Shown here one piece after another: positions 31,101-42,300 of a stretch of 64,000 nucleotides of DNA (within the stretch, counting starts at the first letter, position 1; every line of letters begins with the position of its first letter). The DNA comes from Ancylostoma caninum (Eukaryota; Nematoda; Chromadorea; Rhabditida; Ancylostomatidae), in assembly GCA_037903475.1 (NCBI GenBank), contig JBAJFG010000188.1, positions 124,001-188,000 on the forward strand. The letters run 5' to 3'. The position numbers and the translations under genes were made by a program. The notes beneath the pieces are model-generated. The model was given only the letters and a program-made list of their open reading frames with translations. It was not told where the DNA came from and did not search any database.

Positions 31101-32734
31101 TAGCTCGTTCCAAACTTGAAACACAAATTCTATATTTACAGTCCACCGCACGAAATTGGCAGCGTGCTAAATATGTGGCCGCCACTGTATGTTTTCGAAC
31201 CATTCCTCCGGCGTAGTAAAAATGACACTCTCCAATTTCATCTTCATAGGGTTTACATAGAAATTTTCGGTAGCTCATTAATTATGACTGCAATCCTTGC
31301 ACATGGAGCTGCAAAGTCAAATGCCCATGAATAAAACGCAACAACTTCTGTAGGTCAGTTCAAATTTGGAATTGGATAAGCAGCAACTCCTACCATATAT
31401 AAATTCTATGCAGAGCACAGCGGAAAATAGCAGCATGTTGATCGGGAAGGACCGAGATGATTTGAGACAGCTGACCTGTCACTCCCCGAAGGCAGGGGCT
31501 GTCGGGTGCGACGGGGAATGGAATATAATGATGACACGGGCAAAATGATGATGTCGCACGAAACGAATCTCTTCATAGTTTGCTTGTTCGTGTTTCCATC
31601 ATAGGAGCAGTATGAAAAAAAATTTTAGAATCATTGCAGGATCAGTTTTCTTCGCCTCATTAGACAAATGAGATGGTGATGGTCGCATTTATCAAAGACG
31701 TTGTTTGTCCCACTTGCTAAAATTACTCGGAGAGCGTCTGCAGAGTGAACTTATTGCAGCAGAAGTACGGCAATTGCTAAGTGCGGTTCCACTTTGATCC
31801 TAGGCTTCTTGCTTCCATCACCTTCGGCAGAGTTCGTCCACTAATACTGATAAGTGCAACGGGAACACATGATGGGTCTACCAATCAATTGCGCTCCATC
31901 ACTAGGCAGTTATTGTTTCGAAAGAAAACTTTCGAAAAATATTTTTCTTGACGTACCGAACGAGTAATATAAATTTATTCCAACACTGTAATGAAACTCC
32001 CACATCAGAAACACATGGGCGAAAGCTAGAAGTTCGGCGGCTGCAAATCCAACCGAAACACATGAAAAATTGCCAACATATTTTCCCTTGGTAGGCCTAG
32101 ACCATCTACAACAAAGGCCGCAATCTTCACGAGGAGCAGGCTCGCAAACTGGACGTTCCCATTGAGAAAGAGAGGCCGGCCGCCTTGGTTTCCTTCCCCC
32201 TTTTCATCGCTCGAAAGTGGGCCTCAGCCTAGTCTGCGCCTCACACCATGGTTATCTTAGTCATGGACAATACACAGAGTTCGGTAGGGTTCTGTTCGGC
32301 TAAATCCATTTCTTAGTGGTGCAATTTGTAAGCAGTTGGCCCAGTGGACTAGATTAGTGTAGCATTCTAGAGAAGGAATCGTGGTAGCTGGAGGAGCAAT
32401 CCTTACAAAGCTGATTTTAAAAATGTTGTTGTTGTTATTTGCGGAGTTATTTCTCTTTTCTTATATGTAAGGAACACTATGAATGTATGTACAAATTAAG
32501 AAATAAATAAGCAAATAAATAAAGAAATCGTCCTTCATTTATTTCAGGTAACAAACCACCAAATGAAAACGAATCACTACTGATCATTTACTGTTTTTTC
32601 AACTCTAGTTTCTGCAATAGAGAATAGTTTGAAGGCATTAAAAGTACTCCCAGAAAAAATAATAAAATTTCAAGAAATTAATGAAAACTAATCGTGCAAA
32701 AAATCCTCCCTATAATTTGTGTGTATTTTACGGG
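28132..32734. other. Mostly unassigned 4.6 kb
   Basis: No gene could be supported. At 28336 TACAGGGTGCGGCAGAAG resembles a Tc1/mariner end but has no partner. A minus-strand frame (29142-28876) has a polar composition but no known domain. Frames near 30995-31280 have plausible splice sites but match nothing. About 32440-32560 is low-complexity. The tRNA-like relic is listed separately. Confidence 0.35.
29175..29245 (-). other. tRNA-like relic with pol III box
   Basis: On the minus strand GGTAGCGTGTCG is followed by an apparent anticodon arm (GTCGC, 7-base loop GTTTGTG, GTGAC) and a T-arm CAGGTTCAATGCCTG, whose GGTTCAATGCC resembles a B box. No matching acceptor stem or D-stem is seen, so this is not a working tRNA; it could be a tRNA-derived SINE remnant or chance. 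Confidence 0.3.
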
Positions 32735-33665
32735 CCTGGCCACGTCGCCAACGTCGGCTTTCTAGTCTTCTCGCGATCCTAGCCTCGCTTGCAAATTCTC
32801 AATCACGCATCTGCACGTAAAGCTAATTTCGGATACAATGATACTACCTACTCTTTTTTTATGGACCCGTTATGAACAGCCATCCCCAACTTTGCACAGG
32901 AGTATCTTTCACATGGCTTTAGTGTTTGTGAATAATAGAGTGTAACCAATGCCGCGCGAACAATCACCTGAAATAATTCGAGCCTCACGTTAGCCCATCT
33001 GATGAGCTTCTACTTCAATATACAGGGAGGAAGAAGATGTGGTCGACTGGGACACGAATGAGCGCGTAGCGTGCCCCTACTCCACCGGCATACGTGCATG
33101 TTGACGTTTTCCTCACTATTGGGCCACGCCGGACATATTTTCCATCCGTGGACACGTATCCTGGCATTTTCCCCACTAATGGGAACCATGCGGACCCAGT
33201 CTCCATCCGTGGACCCGTATCCTAGCGCTTTCCCCACTATTGGACCAGGACAGTCTCAATCCCCATCCGTGGACTCATTCCCTCATCTCCCTACCAATGA
33301 GCCCCAGCAGACCTAATCTCCATCGATGGACCGGTATCCTGGCGTTTTCCCACTATTGGGCCACGCCTGACCCGATCCTTAGGTGGATGTGTATCCTGGC
33401 GATTATCGGGCGATTATTATTTGGGGTTTTCCCAATTATTGGGCCAGGGCAAACTCATTCTCCATTTAGACTTGTATCCTGGCGTCCTTCTCACTATTGG
33501 GCCAGGGCAAAGCCGATCCATCGATGGACCCGTTTCCCCACTAATGGGCCCCCTGAGGATCGAGTCTCCATTCATCGGCCCATATCCTGGTGTATTCCCA
33601 CTACTGGGCCATGGCGTACCCTTTCTTGTCCGGTGGACACCTATCCTTCTGCTTTTCTGAATTAT
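32735..33665 (-). repeat. Second copy of the 58 bp array and its flank, inverted
   Basis: The array part is 33080-33660, with about ten units containing CCATCCGTGGAC, TATCCTGGCG and CACTATTGGGCCA. The flank 32735-33079 matches 14061-14665 in reverse. Together with 13608-14665 this makes a widely spaced inverted repeat of about 1 kb, 19 kb apart. Unit number and sequence differ between the copies. Confidence 0.8.
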
Positions 33666-33834
33666 GGGGCCGCCGCACATCTGTCCGTAATCAGTGCACC
33701 CGCACTCTTTGTAAATCTCGAGAGTGATGGAAGAAAGTTACGAGTTATTTAGCAGGTTTGATCAATTGCACTATTGGTTTCAGAAAATGCCACAATAGCT
33801 TGTAATGAGGCTTTCTTCGTGTGTTCATCTTATG

Positions 33835-34260
33835 TATTTGATTGTAAGAGGAAACGAGTGAATCTTATCGCTACGGCCTCCACAGCATGCACACATGCTT
33901 TCCACGCAATTACCGTTCAGTGTTCCAAACTGAATGGAGTCGAAAACAAAGTTCCATCAGAGGGGCTACTCTGCTCCGTACATTGCTGCAATGCATCGTC
34001 AAATCGTTGTAAACACTGTCTCGCCCGGAGTGCTCGAGACCGCTAGCCGCTGGTCCCACCGCGAAATCCTGAGTGCACCCGATTTCCACTACGTCTATGC
34101 ACCTATGTCGAATAATCGGCCGAATGCCCCGTCAGCTTTGCATCCTCGCGAGACACAGTCCATAATTGAGCCTCACGGCTAAAGCATGTGATGCTTGTCT
34201 CTTCTACGCCTGCGCTCTAGAAAATATTGTTGCTACTATGATTTATATAAAGGGATTTCC
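33835..34260 (+). repeat. Dispersed repeat with conserved short frame (copy 2)
   Basis: Reverse complement of 6410-6845. The shared frame here is 33934-34182. Shared non-coding landmarks are ATGATTTATATAA and CGCCTGCGCTCTAGAAAAT beyond the stop, and GTTTGGAAC-like sequence before the start. See 6410-6845. Confidence 0.55.
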
Positions 34261-34687
34261 AGGTACTACTACAGTAAATTAGTGTTCTTCTGTTCATCTC
34301 TCCCCTTTCTCCTACATTAATTTGCAATCAATTTTACAGATCACATATACCTATACTCCAAATGAATTTGACAGGTTAACCTTTCGTAGAGGTTTTTTTA
34401 GAAAATAGAATAGCACGACAGATGCCCTGAATTGCTTAGGGCATTGGTCGTTGCATTAGATTCTTCTTGAGGATAAGTTATGTGACAATTACCACATTTA
34501 CCCGTAGAAATGATAGGAGAGGGATATTAAAAAATGGTTCCAGACCTGCTACATAGGAGAACACTCATGGGAGTGAGGCTTTTCAAATCATCGGCTCTAG
34601 GGTGATGAATGCCAGGAACTACACAGGATCTCCCAGTATTCCTGTACTCCATAATCTATTAGGAATAACACCTGCAGCTACACTATT

Positions 34688-35242
34688 CGGCACTATTCCA
34701 CTTGTTCTGCCCCAAAATCTCAAAATCAAAAATTTCCCTAAAACTTCGTCTAGGGGGGTTATTTGACATGCTGATCACGAACATCACATTGATTTTGCAC
34801 GGTAACCCCATTTGGGTAGGGTTACGGTAGGGTAAGGGTAAGTATGGTGTCTCACAAAAACACCTGAATTTTTGTTCACAGGGGTTTTTTGACATGCTGA
34901 TCACGAATATCACATTGATTTTGCACGGTAACCCCATTTGGGTAGGGTTACGGTAGGTATACTTACCCTCACCCCACCGTAACCCTACCCAAATGGGGTC
35001 ACGGTGCAAAATGAGCATTATATTCGTGCTCAGCATGTCAAAAAACCCCCGTGGGCAAAAATCCAGGTGTTTTTGTGAGATACCATACTTACCCTTTCCC
35101 TACCGTAACCCTACCCAAATGGGGTTACTGTGCAAAATCAATGTGATATTCGTGATCAGCATGTCAAATAACCCCCCTAGGCGAAGTTTTAGGGAAATTT
35201 TTGGTTTTGAGATTTTGGGGCAGAACAAGTGGAATAGTGCCC
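34688..35242. mobile_element. Near-perfect palindromic foldback, ~275 bp arms
   Basis: Symmetric about 34965 with almost no loop. Each arm holds two copies of a module: GACATGCTGATCACGAATAT, then ATTTTGCACGGTAACC and CCATTTGGGTAGGGTTACGG. The outer ends read CGGCACTATTCCACTTG and its complement. No coding potential. It lies just downstream of the GPATCH3 stop. Confidence 0.85.
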
Positions 35243-35459
35243 CGAGTCGTGGAAACTTGTCCGGAAAATACTTCGGAATTTGCGTATGCCCTTCCGTTTA
35301 CCAACAAGTCATGTTTCAACCTAAAAACATCGTTGGATCGTGCGGAAGTTATCCTAATCCTTGTCTGCTCCGTGTTGTAATGTATTACCATCCTGTGGCC
35401 GTAGTTGATGAAAGTAATGGTTTTCAATGTGAACTTTTCTATGTTCAGAGCAAGCCCTA

Positions 35460-36335
35460 GGCAAAGTTGCTCCGGCGGGCGCTATGACTGAAGCCGTGTT
35501 TATACTTCTCGCGAGGTGACGGCAGCGGCTACAGAATTTGCAACGCGACTTTGTTTCTGTTCGTTTCACATTTGTGATTTGCTGAGTCTGTATTTCACCA
35601 CCCGCACCTCAGCTCCGAGTCAAGGATTTCGGCTCTTGCTGCCTTTAAGCATACTGACGGCATCGCTGCACCATGGATCCGGCAACAGGAGCTTGCAATT
35701 TTATGCCGCAGTGGCGCACAACGACAAGTGACACAAAATCGCAAGCAAAAGTGTGAAAGCTTCTAGTGTTTTGCCGCGGCCTCGCTTACAGAGCAGCGAC
35801 AACAAATGCCCATTACCATTTTCGCCGCGCGCAGCAAAACTCTCTCGACGACAAAACTGAGTTGTGCTTATGAATAGATGTGCGACGATTTCTGTAACAC
35901 CTAGTTTGATTAGCAAATGCAACAACTAATAATTTCACCTCTGAAAAACGATGAAATGATGCATCTCTCAGAAACGATGGAAGAAATGTCGTAGGTTTAT
36001 TTGTGATGGTATTTCACTATTTTACACACACTCGAATTACACACACGACGTCAACTATAGCTACAGTTACGTTACAGCGGTGAACATCGAATAGTCGAAA
36101 GTCCTTTAATACTGCAAATGGACGCCGATGGGAAAGCAGAACAAACGACGTCACGTAACTAATTCGGTTGCCGACCTGATGCCTAAAAGGCTGTACTTCA
36201 GCGGTAAGCGCATATATATAAATATGTAGAGAAGTACTAGAAAAGAAGAAAAATATTACATCATATACACTTACTATCACTTGAAAATCCGGGCCTTATG
36301 ACTCACACGGGAAAGACAGCCGTGGCGAAACTTAT
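35460..36335. other. No recognised feature downstream of GPATCH3
   Basis: Would include the 3' untranslated region of the minus-strand GPATCH3 gene. No clear polyadenylation signal close to the stop and no other gene could be supported. Confidence 0.3.
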
Positions 36336-39300
36336 TTAAGAGCACTCTCTGTCAGCCCTGTACTTCATCTTCGTAGATTCGGCTCTTCGGAACAGGATCT
36401 CTCCGGTTGCATCATTTCCAACCCTCTTGTAGGGTGTTATTCTTTTATCAGTCACAATATCGAAACTAAAATATTGACTGTTTGAAGAAAAAAGAGCTAG
36501 ATGTTGCAAAGAAAGATAATATTAATGATAAAGGAATCGGGATCCCTACAGATAGGGAAGAAAAATGAAATACACATGTGAAAATAAGAGGACAAACAAA
36601 AAAAACCCACAACAGCATACAGAGATTGTCGTTTGAACAAGTTGTTAATGCCCACCTTGACGCTATGGCATGATGCTGCTGCGCTTTCATGAACGCAGTT
36701 CGCTGCATTTTTTGTCCATGATAGCCAAAGCCTTTTTTCTCAGAGCCGGTCTGACAATCCTCTTCCAACTGAACTGCCACTGGATGTGGTCGACCCTGTT
36801 GCGATCGCCCCAACCCTGACCCGGGTTTCCATCCCATTCTGAAAACAACGAAACTCAAATGATGTATGACTATGTCAATGAATAATTTCATTGCCAACTT
36901 ATGTAGAAGTTAATGAAGTCTTGAAACCCCGACCTTCCGAGAAGCTTGCTCCCAATCCTCTTTGTGTACTGCTCAATGTCAATGACGTCCGATCCGCTGT
37001 TTCTGCGCTTTCGCTCACGGTTTAAACGCTTGGCTCTCTTGGTGAAGACTGATTCAACCAATTTCCCAGCTCTGTAGTAAGATTGACTTGTATTGGAGTA
37101 TTGCAGAGAAAACCAGAAAAAGATTGTCGATTTTAACAAGGGTCAGACCTAGGATGTTTGAGTACTGCAACTAGAAAGTCTAAATATACCGTTTTATACA
37201 AAAGGGACTATTATTAGTTCGGAAAGCGAAACAGTTGCCGTGATTTTCGGCGCCGGGTCGTTAGATAGCAGTTGGTTGCTGCCACCCGAACACTGGCGGT
37301 GGCTTACCTGCAATTGCCAGTCGGTGCGCGCACTACCTGGGCTGACTGCGCCCGTTTAGGGTGTGGAAACGAATGTATGGATCGGAGCGGTGTACGCGGC
37401 CTGCCGCGCAGAAAATTCGCGAGCGACTAACTTGTCCAAAAACGCCGCGTCGTGGCGATTTCGACGGAATGGCGTTAGAAGCGCTAAAATTGAGTAAAAT
37501 GAACGCGAAAAGCGTGGAACAGGTCCCAAAAGAAGATCTCGAGGGTAAAATATGTTCCCAAGACTTTTTCAAAATGGTTTTCTAGTATTTACACGTCTTA
37601 TTTGTGCTTTTATTTGTGTTTTTTTTTTGAAACCTGAAAGTTTGTACACGGGGGTTATCTGACACGCTGAACACGGATATCACGTCTGTTTTGCACCGTT
37701 ACGTACAGTCTGGTAGCCCAGAACGCGCACCAGAGTGAACTTTGTGTGCAATTGCGACCGCAGTGGTTTTGACCGGGCGATCGGCTTTTCGATCCATTTT
37801 TAGGCTTTCTTTTATAAGTTTTGGTATGTTTTTGATATGTAGGTGATGTGATTCCTTCCATTTTGATGTTTCGATGCTGTCTTCCATGGAACCGGCTGGT
37901 CGGCAGGCCGATACCACTGCGGTCGCAATTGCACACAAAGTCCACCCTGGTGCGCGTTGTGGCCTACCAGACTATACTGTTATTGGAGTAAAGTAGACAA
38001 AATTCGCTTTTACTAGCGCGTATATGACAAGTACTATACATATTCCTCAGAATCTTCTGAAATTTGATGAGATAATTTGACGTTCTCATCCCGAATTCGG
38101 TCTCTTTTGCATCTGGTGTCCTTTTTCAACTATTAAGACTTGCGTTGGGTGTACTTTCTTTCCAGAAACTACTAGATTTGCATTTACAAAGCATTTGATG
38201 AAGGCACATCTGGGGTAAATTCACTCATTTGATCCACTATCACGGAGCAGTTTTGAAACCGCCAAGATACTAATCCATAGCAACGAAAAACGAATTCTCT
38301 GAAAGGGAAAGTTTGTTTCTGAAAATGGTGGTGAAGTGCATTGGGCAAGACTCCTCATGAATATTACTAAATAATAGTTAAATTCACATTTTTCACTTTG
38401 GAATCGTCATCCATCCGGCTGTTGCAAATTTAGTTCCAGAAGATCCATATTAACAAAACAAGTACGGAGTGGCGATCTGACGGCATTGTATCCTCGAGGT
38501 GCGCCTGCAGGCACAGTGCATATCTGTTAGGCATTTTTCGCACCTCCTCTGGCGATTAATAATCGATTACATTTTCAGAAAATACAAATGTAGATTGGAA
38601 ACATTTTAGAAAAAAAAACTTAAAGAACATCCCATGTAGTGATAAGCTAGTAAAGCATCACATGTTATTATTTGTTCCAAACGCTTAAAATTCTAATTTC
38701 AGGGATAAATTAAGTGAGAAGTGAGAAAAAGATTGAAATTTTTGGACTCATTCAAACTATGCACAGTTTCGCCTCCAGTTCCTCATTCTCCTTGTTTTCG
38801 TTTATTTGATACCCTTGCGTACAGGAAGGGAACTTTTTCAAGTTGAAATCGGCGAATTTGACGAAAAACTTGTGCACATTAACTATGTGCAATCTGGAAA
38901 TAAATATGTGGAACAGAAAATATACGAGAAAATTGCGTACAAAATACTAAAAATATACATACAACACGCAAAATGCCTATCACATCTACAACTTCAAAAA
39001 TGATTCCAATTGTTTTACTTCAAAGCCTTAAATTTTTCAACATCTGTGGCTCTGTCGCTTCTACGGTGAACAGCACTGTCGTACTGGTGATTCTGGGGGA
39101 ATTACGCATAGATATTGCTTCGCTTTTCGAAATCAGTTCAATTGTCGCGACAGGAATGTGAAATAACATCCATATGACTAGTAAAAACCGATTTTCTCCA
39201 GCGTACTCCAGTAATGGTACGTAATGGTGCAGAACAGACGTGATATTCGTGTCCGGCGTGTCAGATAACCCCCGCTTAAAAATTTTCAAATTTCAAAAAA

Positions 39301-42300
39301 AAAAAGAAGAGAAAACATAAATAAAAACACAAATAAGACGTGTATACTTGAGAACCACTTTGAAATAGTCTCGGGAACACATTTCACTCCTGAAATCTTC
39401 TGCGTTCATTTTACTCAACTTTGACGGTTCTAACGCCATTCCGTCGAAATCGGCGCGACGCGGCGTTTCTGGACAAGTTAACTGCTCGCGAATTTTCTGC
39501 GCGGCAGGCCGGGTACACAGCTCCGATCCATACATTCGTTTCCACACCCTAAACGGGCGCAGGCAGCGTAGGTAGCGCGCGCACCGACTGGCCATTGCAG
39601 GTAAGCCACGGCCAGTGTTCGGGTGGCAGCAACCAACTGCCACCTAACGACCCGCTGCGGTGATTTCCTATGTTCGCCGGAATTTGACCGCGACATTCAG
39701 CTACTCCTCGCTATTTTGAGAATCTGTTCAACTGTAATTTACACAGGACCTCAGATTGTGGTGGCTGACCTGCAAGGTACTTCATGTACGAAATATAAGA
39801 GAGAATTCTAAATCAAAGTCCTCCAAAGTCATCTAGTTAAATATTACTATCTAAAGAAGAAGGATCACGTTTGTCTAGTATACAGGGTGGGCCATAAATA
39901 CGGCAACACAGAAAAGTGTACACCGAAAAAAGAATTGGTATGTAATTTGAAACAGTGGTAGGTTTTATGTTTATTAGGTCGTGTGCAAAATGATGCAACC
40001 CTTCACATAGGGATATACTCTGCCAGCTCCGGCACAGGACCAAAGATGCAAAGTGAGGTCACTGACCGCGATGCGCAACCGGTTGAGGTTCAGGTCATTC
40101 AAAATTTTTTGAAGTGCTTGCCAAACTGATCCAAATTCCGGAGAGGTTATGAAGATCCTCTGGTCTCGGTGATCACCAAAGCCTCCTTACCCTACATTGA
40201 GACCCAAGCAAATGAGTGGTGGGGGGCTGCAATGAGGTACCCACACCTGTACCACCAGCCGCAATTAGTGGGTGCGGCGCCCATTAGGTGCCAGTTCATG
40301 AGCTGCGCTGTCGCTGGCAGCCCCTGCCGGAGCCTTGCGCTGCGTGCGCCCCCGACTCCGCCCACCCACCGCAGGTTTCGTGCGCGGCGATCGCAACGCG
40401 GCAAAAGCTGAAAATGGGCAAATGGGAGCGAAAATCGTCGGGAAAATGGTATACGATAGAGACAGCCAATAAAAGAGCAGATTTTCAAGATTTCCATGTT
40501 TTTTTGCAGCGATTTACTCAGGAAACTGCAAGTTTCCAACAGAACTACGTCGCCGAGAAAACGGTTTAAAAATTCTTCTGCAAATATCTCCACATTATCA
40601 GATATATAGACAAATAAATGAAAGCTTGTTCGTCTCCTTCAACAATCACACTTCGGCAACAACAATCAGACTTCGACAGGAACTTTTCAGCGCATGCGGG
40701 ACTTCGTAAAAAATGAGGTGACCAAAGGGGATTTATAGCTGGAACTTGGATTTTGATTAGATATCGGTCCATTCCTTCGAAAAGAGTTGACTTAAATAAG
40801 AGTAGAATTAAAATTTACTTCGAAAATACCTAGCAGTGCTCACAGCGTCGTTGGTACTGAACGAGATCTGCTCAAACTATGCAGTAAGATTACAGATGTT
40901 AATCTTCCTCCAAATGTCAGACGAGAACGCAATTTAATGATTTTGAGAGGAGGTATTGCTCCTGAATCATCTGAACCTTAAATTTACAAGATGTAACACC
41001 AGTCCAGAGAACTTTCACCTATCAAGTTTTCCTAAATTACAATGAATGAAAAATTGCTGCGTTCGTTTGCTTAGAGCAATAAAAAAACTAGTTACAAGTC
41101 TTAACCCCCCTTCAACACAACTTCTTTGAATATCTTTTTACAAAATCAATCTTTTCGAATTTCACCTATAAGTTTGAAAAATTATAACATGGTGTGTTAT
41201 AATTGTAAAAACATTAACGTGTACCACGGCCAGTGCACTTGCTTACACTTGTTAACTTCTGTGGACATCCCGATGTGTAAGGACTGAAATTATTTTTTTT
41301 ATTTCTTGGCACTCGCTTCATAGTTACAAAAAATCAATATGGTGGTAAACCACCTTCGATGGCGTTCGAATGACATTGCATCCCGTAACCATGCTTCCAG
41401 GCATTGGGCATGTCTACAAGGCATTTCTAACACCTCAGCACGCCCTGGGTACGAATATCAATTGATTAGCTGGCTAAAGAACGCTCATAAGCATATATGG
41501 GCTCACAAGAACAAGAATGCCATTTCAACCATAAAAGTTTAACCTGGCGAATGCTTCACGCCTGAAGCCTGAAGTCCACTAGTGAAGATAACGCCCATGC
41601 AAACAAGAACTACTAGCTAAATCTAAGCTTAATTCAGACTAAACTGAATTTGAATTAAATTTAGACAAAACTAGCCTTACTGGTTAAATTTGAGTTGAAC
41701 ACCTGCTAAATACTCTGTGTTCAATACTAAATCATACTGAAACGCTTTCCCTGGCTTCACTTTCCCGCATATCTTCCAATAAGAGCAATTTTCTCTTCGT
41801 AGAACGCAAGCCGACGCAATCGCAGCGCGCGCCGCACGCGGCGAAGTGAGCGGAGTCGGGGGCACATGCGGCGCAAGGCTCCTGCAGGAGCTGCCACTGA
41901 CAGCGCAGCTCATGATCTGGCACCTAGTGGGCGCCGCACCCACTAATTGCGGCTGGAGGTACAGGTGTGGGTACCTCATTGTATGAATCAAACATGACTT
42001 GTGGGCCGGAGCGCCATGCCGGTAAAACGTTGCAAAAGGACATCTCAACTAAGTTTAATTCCATGACAAAGCAGTTTTCTTTAGAGGAGAAACGAGCGTT
42101 GTTACCGTATTTTTGAACCAGCCTGTATATTCCTAGTTTCCAGGAAAGTACCTCCTCTCGTCGTCTTCCCTCATCTCAACAGCATCACGAGCATCCTTTG
42201 AGCCTGCGGCCTTCCCTTCGTAATACACTGAGTAATCCACGTCCCAGTCGTCTGCCCAGGCCCAGTCGCAGTCTGTTCCTGAAGCAAGACTCCAATGAGT

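Noticed and set aside
30995..31280. Small two-exon mitochondrial-type gene
   Set aside because: Splice sites are plausible but two different frames are equally open across them and neither resembles a known protein.
34800..34990. Telomere-like GGGTTA runs
   Set aside because: They are part of the palindrome module, are irregular, and nematode telomeres use TTAGGC.
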